Below are positions 42,985-50,975 of a stretch of 64,000 bases of DNA, piece by piece; positions within the stretch are counted from its first letter, which is position 1; each line of letters begins with the position of its first letter. The DNA lies in assembly GCF_004123675.1 (NCBI RefSeq), contig NZ_CP035417.1:4182064-4246063 (forward strand). Direction: 5' to 3'. The DNA comes from Leisingera sp. NJS204 (GTDB lineage Bacteria > Pseudomonadota > Alphaproteobacteria > Rhodobacterales > Rhodobacteraceae). The translations under genes and the position numbers were made by a program. The notes beneath the pieces are model-generated. The model had not been told where the DNA came from. It ran no database searches and saw only the letters and a program-made list of their open reading frames with translations.

Positions 42985-44172
42985 TTACTTCAACCCGGTT
43001 TCGGCCTCAATCTGCTTGCGGCTTTTGCGGGCGCGCTCGGTCGCCGATTTCAGCTGGCCGCAGGCCGCCATGATGTCATCGCCGCGGGTCTTGCGGATCG
43101 GCGAGGCATAGCCGGCCTGATAGACAATATTGGCAAAGGCATGAATACGGTTGTTAGAGGACCGCTTGTACGGGCTGCCGGGCCATTCATTGAACGGGAT
43201 CAGGTTTATCTTGGCCGGGATATTGTAGCGCTTGATGTGCTCGATCAGACGGTGCGCGTCCGCGTCTGTGTCGTTCACCCCGTCCAGCATCACATATTCA
43301 AATGTGATCCGCTCGGAGTTCGACACTTTGGGGTAATCCGCCAGCGCCTGCAGCAGCGTGTCGATGTTCCAGCGTTTGTTGATCGGCACCAGCTTGTCGC
43401 GGATCTCGTTGGTGGTGGCGTGAAAGGAAATTGCCAGCAGACAGCCGATTTCTTCGGCGGTGCGGGCAATCTCCGGCACCACGCCTGAGGTCGACAGGGT
43501 GATCCGGCGGCGGCTGAGCGAGATGCCCTCGGGATCCATCGCAATCTTCATTGCATCGCGCACGTTGTCGAAATTGTACAGCGGCTCGCCCATACCCATC
43601 AGCACGATGTTTGACAGCAGGCGGGTTTCGTCCTTGGGCGCGCCCGGTACCGGCCATTCTTCCAGATCGTCGCGCGCCATCATCACTTGGCCGACAATCT
43701 CGGCCGGGGTCAGGTTGCGCACCAGCTTCTGGGTGCCGGTATGGCAGAAAGAGCAGGTCAGGGTGCAGCCCACCTGGGAAGAGATACACAGCGTGCCGCG
43801 GCCGTCTTCGGGGATATAGACGACCTCGACCTCATGGCCGCCATTGATGCGCACCAGATACTTGCGGGTGCCATCGGTGGAGACCTGTTTGCTCACCACT
43901 TCCGGAATGCGGACTTCGAATGTGTCCGCCAGTTCCGCGCGGTAAGCTTTGGCCAGGTTGGTCATATCCGCGAAATCGCGCTTGCCCCATTGATAGATCC
44001 ACTGCCAGATCTGCCCGACCCGCATCTTGGCCTGCTTTTCCGGTGTGCCATGTTCGATCAGCACCTCGCGCATGCGCTCGCGGGTGAGGCCGACAAGGTT
44101 GATCTTGCCGCCCTCGGGATCCTTGCGGGGCAGGGTCAATACGTCCTGGGTGATCGGCGCGCTGGCGGTCAT
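42985..44172 (-). CDS. rlmN: Dual-specificity 23S rRNA/tRNA adenine-C2 methyltransferase RlmN
   Basis: Radical SAM enzyme of 395 residues methylating A2503 of 23S rRNA and A37 of some tRNAs. The iron-sulfur motif CTLTCSFC has Cys136, Cys140 and Cys143. Other conserved parts are MGMGEPLYNFDNVRDAM and the C-terminal TRGDDIMAACGQL holding the catalytic cysteine. It is monocistronic on the minus strand. Confidence 0.96.
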   Translation of the reverse strand: MTASAPITQDVLTLPRKDPEGGKINLVGLTRERMREVLIEHGTPEKQAKMRVGQIWQWIYQWGKRDFADMTNLAKAYRAELADTFEVRIPEVVSKQVSTDGTRKYLVRINGGHEVEVVYIPEDGRGTLCISSQVGCTLTCSFCHTGTQKLVRNLTPAEIVGQVMMARDDLEEWPVPGAPKDETRLLSNIVLMGMGEPLYNFDNVRDAMKIAMDPEGISLSRRRITLSTSGVVPEIARTAEEIGCLLAISFHATTNEIRDKLVPINKRWNIDTLLQALADYPKVSNSERITFEYVMLDGVNDTDADAHRLIEHIKRYNIPAKINLIPFNEWPGSPYKRSSNNRIHAFANIVYQAGYASPIRKTRGDDIMAACGQLKSATERARKSRKQIEAETGLK

Positions 44173-44281
44173 TGGCTTTAGCCTCGGTGCTGGTGGGCGG
44201 ATGCGGCTCTATATAGGATTCCCGCAGAAGATCAAAAGGAATCCTTGAACACAAGTTTCAGACCGCAGATTTGACCAGTGC

Positions 44282-44677
44282 CTATTTGGAAAACCGCACC
44301 AGTTCTTCGACCCGGGCGCGGCCCAAGGTTGTCCAGCAGGCCCGCGTTGCAATTCCTGCGTCTTCACGTACTGCATGGGCCTCGCCGGCAAAAGCGCAAT
44401 GCGCACCCCGGAACGCTTCCCATGCAGTCTGGCTCTGCATCAGTGCAGCTTCAACCGCAGTCCCGCCATTGGTGTTGTCGCGCTCTGCAGCGGCGACCAT
44501 TGCGGCTTCCAGCGCGTTGAGCAGTGCGGCTTCCACCCCTTCTTCATCGTCCGCCACGCAGGATCCGATTTCCTCACGGGTTCCAGCGCCGCATTCCAGC
44601 GCCGGGTTGGCAAAAGCGGGCGGGAAGAGCAGCGCAACTGCAAGGCAAGCGCACGGGAGACTGGCTGAGTTCGGCAT
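44282..44677 (-). CDS. LprI-like (DUF1311) lysozyme-inhibitor family periplasmic protein
   Basis: Predicted 131-residue protein with a signal peptide (MPNSASLPCACLAVALLFPP, cleaved near AFANP). The mature part has the LprI core QSQTAWEAFRGAHCAFAG and four Cys that likely form two disulfides. The family includes inhibitors of host lysozyme, but many members have no tested function. The ATG at 44677 has AGGAGG 8 bases upstream; a GTG three codons earlier is less good. It lies downstream of ialB-like gene on the same strand, separated by a terminator. Confidence 0.75.
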   Translation of the reverse strand: MPNSASLPCACLAVALLFPPAFANPALECGAGTREEIGSCVADDEEGVEAALLNALEAAMVAAAERDNTNGGTAVEAALMQSQTAWEAFRGAHCAFAGEAHAVREDAGIATRACWTTLGRARVEELVRFSK

Positions 44678-44723
44678 GGCAAGCACCTCCTGCGTAACAT
44701 GCTACGCCGCTTGCGGGCCTCAA

Positions 44724-44753
44724 ACAAGAAAACCCCGGCACGGGCCGGGGTTT
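44724..44753 (-). terminator. Rho-independent terminator after the IalB-like gene
   Basis: AAACCCCGGC, a short loop and GCCGGGGTTT form a 10-bp stem, followed on the minus strand by TCTTGTTT. Confidence 0.8.
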
Positions 44754-44779
44754 GGTGTGTTTCCGCTAGGCAGCCGAAA

Positions 44780-45310
44780 TTACTTGCTGCAGCGTTTCTC
44801 CGCGTCATCCAAGGCGGCTGTAAAGCCCAGCAGCGAGAAGCTGTCCTTGGTTTGGGTGCCCCGGGCGGAGCGCGCGGTCAGCACCGCATTTGCGCCGCGT
44901 TTCATGGCGGTGACAATCTTGGCATCATCCGCAGGCGTGGCCGGCCAGGCCCATTCGCCCTCGGTGAACAGTTCAAATTCGGACTCGCCGATGGCCATGT
45001 TCACGGTGGATCCCGGCGCAAAGGGGTAGCCGCCGGTAAAGCTGACTTCGCCTTTGGGGGCATCGCTGCTGCGGAAGGTGACAAACAGCTGGATCTCGCT
45101 GCGGCGCACCGCCACGACGCGGCCGTCGCGGGTGTTCACGGTTTCCTTTGGTGCGGAAACCCCCCAGCATTCATTTGGGTTTTCGCCTTCAAAGACGCTC
45201 CAGTCCACCTTGGCCGCAACGCGGTTATTCGACGTTGCTTGCGCAGATGCGGTGGTTGCCAATGCTGCCAGACACAGGCCCGCAGCCACGCGGGCAAGTT
45301 TCAATGCCAT
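44780..45310 (-). CDS. Invasion-associated locus B (IalB) family periplasmic protein
   Basis: Periplasmic protein of 176 residues with a signal peptide (MALKLARVAAGLCLAALATT, cleavage near ASAQA). The family motif ECWGVSAP is followed by VNTRDGRVVAVRRSEIQLFV, and the protein ends with a Cys that can pair with the first one. IalB is named from Bartonella, but most homologues are general periplasmic proteins. The ATG at 45310 opens the signal peptide; five earlier codons are possible. It faces away from the asparaginase gene. Confidence 0.82.
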   Translation of the reverse strand: MALKLARVAAGLCLAALATTASAQATSNNRVAAKVDWSVFEGENPNECWGVSAPKETVNTRDGRVVAVRRSEIQLFVTFRSSDAPKGEVSFTGGYPFAPGSTVNMAIGESEFELFTEGEWAWPATPADDAKIVTAMKRGANAVLTARSARGTQTKDSFSLLGFTAALDDAEKRCSK

Positions 45311-45503
45311 TTGTCCCGACTCCAAGACTGTTCTCTAAACCTCAAATACCAAACAAAGGGTCCGCAGCGTTTCAGCCGCCGTCTGATCCCGATCCCCTCG
45401 CTTGCGCTACACAAGCACACTAACGTAACTTGCACCACGGGCGAAAGTGCGTTTTGGCAGGATTTCGCCCAGAATTCTGCACGCAAACATGAGGGGAGAT
45501 ATC

Positions 45504-46502
45504 ATGCCGAAACCTGTGCCCATGGCCGAAGTCTGGCGGGGTCCGCTGCTGGAGAGCCTGCATCTGGGTCATGCCGTCATTTGTGATGACACGGGCAAGG
45601 TGGTGCGCAGCTGGGGGGATCCGGATGCGGTGATCTACCCGCGCAGCTCGGCCAAGATGATCCAGGCGCTGCCGCTGATCACCTCCGGCGCTGCCGCGCG
45701 CTATGGTTTGACATCCGAACAGCTGGCGCTTGCCTGTGCGTCCCACAACGGCGCGCATATCCATACCGAGCGGGTGAATACCTGGCTGAATCAGCTGGGC
45801 CTTGGCGATGACGACTTCCGCTGCGGTACGCAATTGCCAGATGACATCCCGGCCCGCAATGAGCTGATCAAGAACGACAACAGCCCCTGCCAGGTTCACA
45901 ACAACTGCTCTGGCAAACACGCGGGCTTTCTGACCCTGACGCAATATCTGGGGGCAGGGGCCGAGTATATCGAAATTGATCACCCGGTGCAGCAGGCCTG
46001 TTTGGCGGCGTTTGAGGAAACCACCGGGCAGGATAGTCCCGGCTATGGCATCGACGGCTGCTCAGCGCCGAATTTTGCCACCACCGTATCTGGCCTCGCA
46101 CGGTCCATGGCTTGGTTTGCCAGTGCTGCAGACCGCTCTGACCGCGCATCGCAAGCGGCGCAGCAGCTGGTCGCGGCAATGACGGCGCATCCCGAATTGG
46201 TCGCAGGCGAAACCCGCTGCTGCACCAACCTGATGCGGGCCATGGGCGGAAAAGTGGCGGTCAAGACCGGCGCCGAAGCGGTGTTCATCGCGATCCTGCC
46301 TGAACAGAAAATGGGTGTAGCCGTGAAGATAACCGACGGCGCCACCCGCGCCAGCGAATGCGCAATTGCCGCGCTGATGGTCAGCCTTGGTGTGCTGGAG
46401 GCCGAGCATCCGGAAACCCGCAAATACATGAACAAGACACTTTACAGCCGCCGCGGGCTGGAGTGCGGATCCATCCGCCCGGCAGCCGAACTGCTGTTCT
46501 GA
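45504..46502 (+). CDS. L-asparaginase II, rhizobial type
   Basis: Asparaginase of 332 residues of the thermolabile rhizobial class, unrelated to the bacterial type I/II enzymes. Signatures are IYPRSSAKMIQALPL (with the Ser-Lys pair), ACASHNGAHIHTERV, HNNCSGKHAGFLTL and GYGIDGCSAPNFATTVSG. It hydrolyses asparagine to aspartate and ammonia. The ATG at 45504 is 5 bases after GAGGGGAG; a longer frame from 45447 exists. It stands alone on the plus strand. Confidence 0.9.
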   Translation: MPKPVPMAEVWRGPLLESLHLGHAVICDDTGKVVRSWGDPDAVIYPRSSAKMIQALPLITSGAAARYGLTSEQLALACASHNGAHIHTERVNTWLNQLGLGDDDFRCGTQLPDDIPARNELIKNDNSPCQVHNNCSGKHAGFLTLTQYLGAGAEYIEIDHPVQQACLAAFEETTGQDSPGYGIDGCSAPNFATTVSGLARSMAWFASAADRSDRASQAAQQLVAAMTAHPELVAGETRCCTNLMRAMGGKVAVKTGAEAVFIAILPEQKMGVAVKITDGATRASECAIAALMVSLGVLEAEHPETRKYMNKTLYSRRGLECGSIRPAAELLF

Positions 46503-46507
46503 AAATA

Positions 46508-46537
46508 GCTGCCCCGGGCCGGCCCCGGGGCATGCAG
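46508..46537. terminator. Hairpin between asparaginase and YciI genes
   Basis: GCCCCGGG and CCCCGGGGC form a GC-rich stem in the convergent gap. No clear T tract follows on either strand, so assignment as a bidirectional terminator is tentative. Confidence 0.45.
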
Positions 46538-46538
46538 C

Positions 46539-46859
46539 CTACATTTCCATGTCGATGATCTCGGCCACTTCGACTGAACCGTTGCCGCTCACCACCATCG
46601 GGCAGCCCTTGGCCATTTCGCAGGCAGCATCCTGGTCGGCCGCTTCGACCACCGTGTAGCCCGAAAGCGGATTGGCGCCGCCATTGTCCACGACCCCTCC
46701 GGCGCTGACGGTTTTGGACATGCCAACCGGCGCTCCGGGGATCTTCAGTGCTTCGCCCATCGACCCCATCCAGTTCTTCCAGGCCTCCATCTCCTTGGCG
46801 CCTTCTGCTTCGCTCTCGGGCTTCTTGCCGCCGTGATAGGCAAAAATGAACTGTGGCAT
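46539..46859 (-). CDS. YciI-like protein
   Basis: Predicted 106-residue YciI/DGPF-fold protein: MPQFIFAYHGGKKPESEAEG, EAWKNWMGSMGEALKIPGAP and SGYTVVEAADQDAACEMAKGCP. Members have a ferredoxin-like alpha+beta fold. The function is undefined. AGGGAGA precedes the ATG. It is the last gene of an ArsR-SRPBCC-YciI unit, a combination met in several proteobacteria. Confidence 0.8.
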   Translation of the reverse strand: MPQFIFAYHGGKKPESEAEGAKEMEAWKNWMGSMGEALKIPGAPVGMSKTVSAGGVVDNGGANPLSGYTVVEAADQDAACEMAKGCPMVVSGNGSVEVAEIIDMEM

Positions 46860-46892
46860 TGGTCTTCTCCCTTGGTTGCGATGAATTCCTGT

Positions 46893-47330
46893 TCAGGGGC
46901 TTTCGGCCAGTTGCGCCTCCAGCTTACGCAGGGTCGAAGTCCAGCCCTGTTCGTGGCGCGATGCGATCTCACTGCCGTCCAGATCCCGGTGGTCAATCAG
47001 CAGCATGGCGCCGTTTTCGGTGGCAGAAATTGTAAAGGTCACATGGCTTTCGGCACCGCGGGTTCCGTCCTCCTCGTGCCAGGCCCAGGTGAAGCCGACG
47101 GATTTCGGCCCATCCACATGGGTCACTTGGCCCGAGACATGAAACCGCTGGCCGTCACTGTTCTGCATGACGGAATACCAAGGGCCGGTGCGGCTCAGGT
47201 CCAGATCATGTTCCGGGATATGCACCCCCTCCGGGCCCCACCACTTCAGCAGCTTGTCCGGGGTGGTCACCCAGGCGAACAGCTTTTCCGGACTGACAGG
47301 AAACACCCGTTGCAGCTGCAGATCACTCAT
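46893..47330 (-). CDS. SRPBCC (AHSA1-like) domain protein
   Basis: START/SRPBCC-fold protein of 145 residues, with a hydrophobic ligand pocket. Features are VFPVSPEKLFAWVTTPDKLL and KWWGPEGVHIPEH at the start and HEQGWTSTLRKLEAQLAE at the end. AHSA1-like proteins in such operons are proposed stress or toxin-binding proteins. The ATG at 47330 follows GGAGGAAAC and is preferred to one 8 codons earlier that overlaps arsR. It lies between the ArsR regulator and YciI gene. Confidence 0.82.
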   Translation of the reverse strand: MSDLQLQRVFPVSPEKLFAWVTTPDKLLKWWGPEGVHIPEHDLDLSRTGPWYSVMQNSDGQRFHVSGQVTHVDGPKSVGFTWAWHEEDGTRGAESHVTFTISATENGAMLLIDHRDLDGSEIASRHEQGWTSTLRKLEAQLAESP

Positions 47331-47343
47331 GCGGTTTCCTCCA

Positions 47344-47664
47344 TCAGGTGTCATCTGCCATTAAAGCCGTCTCCAGCCGGTCCAGACCGCCCTCCCAGAA
47401 GGCGCGCCGGGACTGGGTCCAATCGGCAATCATCCGCAGGCCTTCGGGCCGGGCGGAGTAAAGCCGCTTGGTGCCATCGGCGCGCTGGGTGACCAGCCCG
47501 GCCTCGCGCAGCACCTTCAGGTGGCGCGAGATCGCAGGTGCGGAAATGCCCGCACCCGGTGCCAGATCGCCTGCAGGCAGCTCGCCTTTTGCAATCAGCT
47601 GGTCGACGATCGACATGCGGGTTTCATCCGACAACGCGGCAAATGATTTCAGAATCGGTATCAT
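47344..47664 (-). CDS. ArsR family transcriptional regulator
   Basis: Winged-helix repressor of 106 residues: LKSFAALSDETRMSIVDQL, LAPGAGISAPAISRHLKVLR (recognition helix) and LVTQRADGTKRLYSARPEG. No metal-binding ELCVCDL motif is present, so the signal is not arsenite or another thiol-bound metal. It opens the SRPBCC-YciI operon and probably represses it. The ATG at 47664 is used; a GTG 5 codons earlier is also possible. Confidence 0.88.
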   Translation of the reverse strand: MIPILKSFAALSDETRMSIVDQLIAKGELPAGDLAPGAGISAPAISRHLKVLREAGLVTQRADGTKRLYSARPEGLRMIADWTQSRRAFWEGGLDRLETALMADDT

Positions 47665-47676
47665 ATCTCTTGTTAT

Positions 47677-47695
47677 CACTTTTGTTAATTAAGTG
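47677..47695. promoter_or_regulatory. Inverted repeat near the arsR start
   Basis: CACTT and AAGTG flank a nine-base spacer that holds TTAATT. It is 13 bases upstream of the arsR ATG and may be its own operator. The repeat is short. Confidence 0.3.
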
Positions 47696-47801
47696 TCAGG
47701 TTAAAAATTTGATAGTAGACATATGGGTGCAATAGACCCGTATTCAGCATTTCAAAACCGCGCGGCCCAAAGCCCGGCGCCGGCAGGTGCGGGTCAGCAG
47801 A

Positions 47802-48560
47802 TCACCGCATGTCCCAAAGAAGCTTCGCTGCCAGCGTAATTGAAGTCAGTACCAGCAGCGGCTTGATCAGCTTCGCGCCCTGCTTCTTTGCAAGCCCGGC
47901 CCCTGCACGCGCGCCGGCAATCTGCGCCAGACCCATCAGCAGGCCGGTGATCCACCAGGGGGTGGCAAAAAAGGAAAAGGCAACAAGTCCGCCCGCATTG
48001 GAGGCAAAGTTCAGCAGTTTGGTATGGGCCGTGGCCTTGAGGATGCCATAACCGGCAAGGGAGACAAAGGCGAGCATGTAGAAACTGCCTGCCCCCGGCC
48101 CCAGCAGCCCGTCATAAGCGCCGCACAAGGGAACTATTGTTGCGGCAAACAGGGCAGGCGATAGGCGGCGCTGCCGGTCCAGATCATCCAGCCCTTTCTT
48201 GACCGCAAAGAAAACAGCGATGGCTATCAGCAGCGCCGGCAGGAACAGGCGGATCCACTCGGTGGGCAGGAAGGTCACCAGAAAGGCGCCTGCAACCGAT
48301 GCGGCAAAGGCAATCAGCGCAGGTTTACGCTGCGATTTCAGATCAACGTGTCCAGCCCGGGCATAGCTGGCCGCTGCGGTCGCCGCTCCGAACAGCCCCT
48401 GGATCTTGTTCGTCGCCAAGGCTGTGACCGGGCTGGCCCCCGCCAGCAGCAGTACAGGCAATGTCACCAATCCGCCGCCACCGGCAAGCGCGTCAATGAA
48501 ACCCGCAACAAATCCGGCCGCTAGCAACAGCAGCAGGGTTTCGATCCCCACTTCAAGCAT
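47802..48560 (-). CDS. TSUP (TauE/SafE) family membrane transporter
   Basis: Integral membrane protein of 252 residues with about eight hydrophobic segments. The start LLLAAGFVAGFIDALAGGGG is a TSUP hallmark, and GPGAGSFYMLAFVSLAGYG continues it. The family exports sulfite, sulfoacetate or related organic anions; the substrate cannot be told. It starts 8 bases after the serB stop on the same strand, so it may be co-transcribed with serB. Confidence 0.88.
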   Translation of the reverse strand: MLEVGIETLLLLLAAGFVAGFIDALAGGGGLVTLPVLLLAGASPVTALATNKIQGLFGAATAAASYARAGHVDLKSQRKPALIAFAASVAGAFLVTFLPTEWIRLFLPALLIAIAVFFAVKKGLDDLDRQRRLSPALFAATIVPLCGAYDGLLGPGAGSFYMLAFVSLAGYGILKATAHTKLLNFASNAGGLVAFSFFATPWWITGLLMGLAQIAGARAGAGLAKKQGAKLIKPLLVLTSITLAAKLLWDMR

Positions 48561-48568
48561 GTGATTGA

Positions 48569-49444
48569 TCAGCCTTTGAAATCGTCGCGACCGTAGCCCT
48601 GGATGTACAGCAGCGCAGTCAGGTCACCGTGGTTGATGCGGATGTCGCATTCCGCCGCGACCGAAGGTTTGGCATGCAGCGCCACCCCGGCGCCTGCGCG
48701 TTTCAGCATCCCCAGATCATTGGCGCCGTCACCAACCGCAATGACATCCGCCTCGCCAATCCCCAGCCGGGCGGTTATCTGCTCCAGGGCCTCCACCTTG
48801 GCTTCCCGGCCCAATATCGGCCGGCCTGCCTCTCCGGTCAGCTTGCCGTCTTCCACGGTCAGGGTATTGGCGCGGTTTTCGTCAAACCCCAGCTCTGCCG
48901 CCACCTGTGCGGTGAACGCCGTGAACCCGCCCGACACCAGCGCCGCATAAGCGCCCTCTGCCTTCATCGTGGCCAGCAGATGCCTGCCGCCGGGCATGTA
49001 AGTGATGCGCTCGGCCAGCACCTTGCCGATCACCGTTTCCGGCAGGTCTTTCAGCAGTCCGACCCGCTCGGTCAGCGCGCCTTCAAAATCCAGCTCGCCG
49101 TTCATTGCCCGTGCGGTGATATCCTTGACCCGTGCGCCAACGCCCGCTTCTTCTGCCAGCTCGTCAATGCACTCCTGCTGGATCATGGTGGAATCCATAT
49201 CGGCCAGCAGCATCTTCTTCTTGCGCCCGGCGCTGGGCTGAATGACCAGATCCACGCCCAGCTCCTGCAGGTCCTCCCAGACGTTCCACCGGTTGTCCGG
49301 CATCTGCTTCAGTGAAAACTCAGCCGCCGCGCCCGGCGCCAGCCAGACGGCCTCGCCACCGCCCCAGGCATTGCGCAGTGATTCGATCAGCGCAGGTTCC
49401 AGAACCGGGCGTTCAGGATTGCACAGCAGGGTGGCAGCAAACAT
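48569..49444 (-). CDS. serB: Phosphoserine phosphatase
   Basis: HAD-superfamily enzyme of 291 residues, last step of serine biosynthesis. The catalytic motif LLADMDSTMIQQECIDELAE (DxDST) is followed by the motif LVSGGFTAFTAQVA and GDGANDLGMLKRAG. The N-terminal 75 residues form an ACT-like domain. The ATG at 49444 has GGAG 9 bases upstream. It is divergent from serC-serA across a leader region. Confidence 0.93.
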   Translation of the reverse strand: MFAATLLCNPERPVLEPALIESLRNAWGGGEAVWLAPGAAAEFSLKQMPDNRWNVWEDLQELGVDLVIQPSAGRKKKMLLADMDSTMIQQECIDELAEEAGVGARVKDITARAMNGELDFEGALTERVGLLKDLPETVIGKVLAERITYMPGGRHLLATMKAEGAYAALVSGGFTAFTAQVAAELGFDENRANTLTVEDGKLTGEAGRPILGREAKVEALEQITARLGIGEADVIAVGDGANDLGMLKRAGAGVALHAKPSVAAECDIRINHGDLTALLYIQGYGRDDFKG

Positions 49445-49644
49445 CGGCGGGCTCCGTTTCATCGGGGTTCGTCTTGTCATAACGGCACGCCGCGGGATCG
49501 GCCAGCCTGCTCGGTGCTGTGAAAAACAGGGGGCGTTATAAGGCAGGCCGCCAGCAGCGAATTCGGGACGCCTGTTTCCGATGGTGGAAAAACGTGTCGC
49601 AAAAAGAGTGTGTATGGCCGTATTTCCCCGACTTTCCTGTTGCA

Positions 49645-49722
49645 TGCCGCGCTGCAGCGCCCTAGCTCTGGTGGCGGGACACCCCTCCCCAACGAGGGGC
49701 GCTTATCTGGAAGGATAGCATT
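49645..49722 (+). ncRNA. serC-type RNA leader motif candidate
   Basis: Upstream of serC lie the hairpins GCGCTGCAGCGC and CCCCTC-CCCAAC-GAGGGG, followed by GCGCTTATC and the GGAAGGAT ribosome binding site. Such a leader, known as the serC motif in alphaproteobacteria, sits just before serC. The placement and two-hairpin order match; covariance was not tested. Confidence 0.5.
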
Positions 49723-49723
49723 G

Positions 49724-50878
49724 ATGGCTATTGCACAACCGGCATCGCGGCCGGCCAATCCGCGTTTTTCTTCTGGCCCCTGTGCCAAACCTCCCGTGTT
49801 TGATGTTGCCAAACTTGCCGGTGCGCCGCTGGGCCGCTCGCATCGTGCGGCAGTGGGCAAGGAGCGCCTGAAGGCGGCGATTGAAGGCACCCGCGAAATT
49901 CTGAACATCCCTGCTGACTACAAGATCGGCATTGTCCCGGCGTCGGATACCGGCGCTGTTGAGATGGCAATGTGGAACCTGCTGGGTGCCCGCGGCGTCG
50001 AGATGCTGGCCTGGGAAAGCTTCGGTTCTGGCTGGGTCACCGACGCGGTGAAGCAGCTGAAACTGGACGCCACCGTCAAGACCGCCGATTACGGCCAGAT
50101 CGTGGACCTCGCCTCTGTCGATTTCTCCAATGACGTCGTTTTCACCTGGAACGGCACGACCTCCGGCGTGCGGGTTCCCAACGGCAACTGGATCCCGGCG
50201 GACCGCGAAGGGCTGACCATCTGCGATGCCACATCGGCAGCCTTTGCGCAGCGCCTGCCCTGGGATAAACTGGATGTGACCACTTTCTCCTGGCAGAAGG
50301 TGCTGGGCGGCGAAGCGGCGCACGGCATGATCATCCTTTCCCCCCGCGCTGTTGAACGGCTGGAAAGCTACACCCCCGCCTGGCCACTGCCGAAGATCTT
50401 CCGCCTGACCAAGGGCGGCAAGCTGATCGACGGCATTTTCCAGGGCGCCACCATCAACACGCCCTCGATGCTGGCGGTTGAGGATTACCTGCTGGCGCTG
50501 GACTGGGCGCGCTCGGTTGGCGGTATGGAAGGCCTGCGCGAACGCGCCTACGCCAACCTCGCCGCAGTGCAAAGCTTTGTGCAGGACAATCCCTGGATCG
50601 CGTTCCTGGCTGAACAGCCGGAATACCGCTCCAACACCAGTGTTTGCCTCAAGTTCACTGATGAGCGCATCCAGGACGGTGCAGCGTTTGCCAAGGCTGT
50701 GGCCAAACGGCTGGAAAATGAAGGCGCAGCCTATGACATCGGCGCCTATCGCGACGCGCCTGCGGGCCTGCGGATCTGGTGCGGCGGCACGGTTGAAACC
50801 ACTGATGTGGCTGCGCTGATGCCTTGGATCAAATGGGCCTTCGAGGCTGAGATCGCCCTCCAGACTGAAGCCGCCTGA
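49724..50878 (+). CDS. serC: Phosphoserine aminotransferase
   Basis: PLP enzyme of 384 residues converting 3-phosphohydroxypyruvate to phosphoserine, in the alphaproteobacterial type with [20 protein letters not shown] at the start. The Schiff-base lysine is in [27 protein letters not shown] precedes the ATG at 49724. serA follows 97 bases later on the same strand. Confidence 0.96.
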   Translation: MAIAQPASRPANPRFSSGPCAKPPVFDVAKLAGAPLGRSHRAAVGKERLKAAIEGTREILNIPADYKIGIVPASDTGAVEMAMWNLLGARGVEMLAWESFGSGWVTDAVKQLKLDATVKTADYGQIVDLASVDFSNDVVFTWNGTTSGVRVPNGNWIPADREGLTICDATSAAFAQRLPWDKLDVTTFSWQKVLGGEAAHGMIILSPRAVERLESYTPAWPLPKIFRLTKGGKLIDGIFQGATINTPSMLAVEDYLLALDWARSVGGMEGLRERAYANLAAVQSFVQDNPWIAFLAEQPEYRSNTSVCLKFTDERIQDGAAFAKAVAKRLENEGAAYDIGAYRDAPAGLRIWCGGTVETTDVAALMPWIKWAFEAEIALQTEAA

Positions 50879-50889
50879 ATTCGGCTCTG

Positions 50890-50925
50890 CTCCGGGGCGC
50901 ATGCCCCGGACCCCCCAAGGGGGGA
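50890..50925. other. Two hairpins between serC and serA
   Basis: CCGGGGCGCATGCCCCGG and CCCCCCAAGGGGGG are adjacent inverted repeats in the serC-serA gap. They may be a partial terminator or an mRNA-stabilising element. They resemble other GC-rich hairpins in this genome. Confidence 0.5.
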
Positions 50926-50975
50926 CCTTCACAATTTCAGGCCGCACAGGCCCCCGTATGAAAAGGACCACAAAT

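Noticed and set aside
47688..47703. CtrA-like box near arsR
   Set aside because: TTAAGTGTCAGGTTAA has eight, not seven, bases between the TTAA half-sites.
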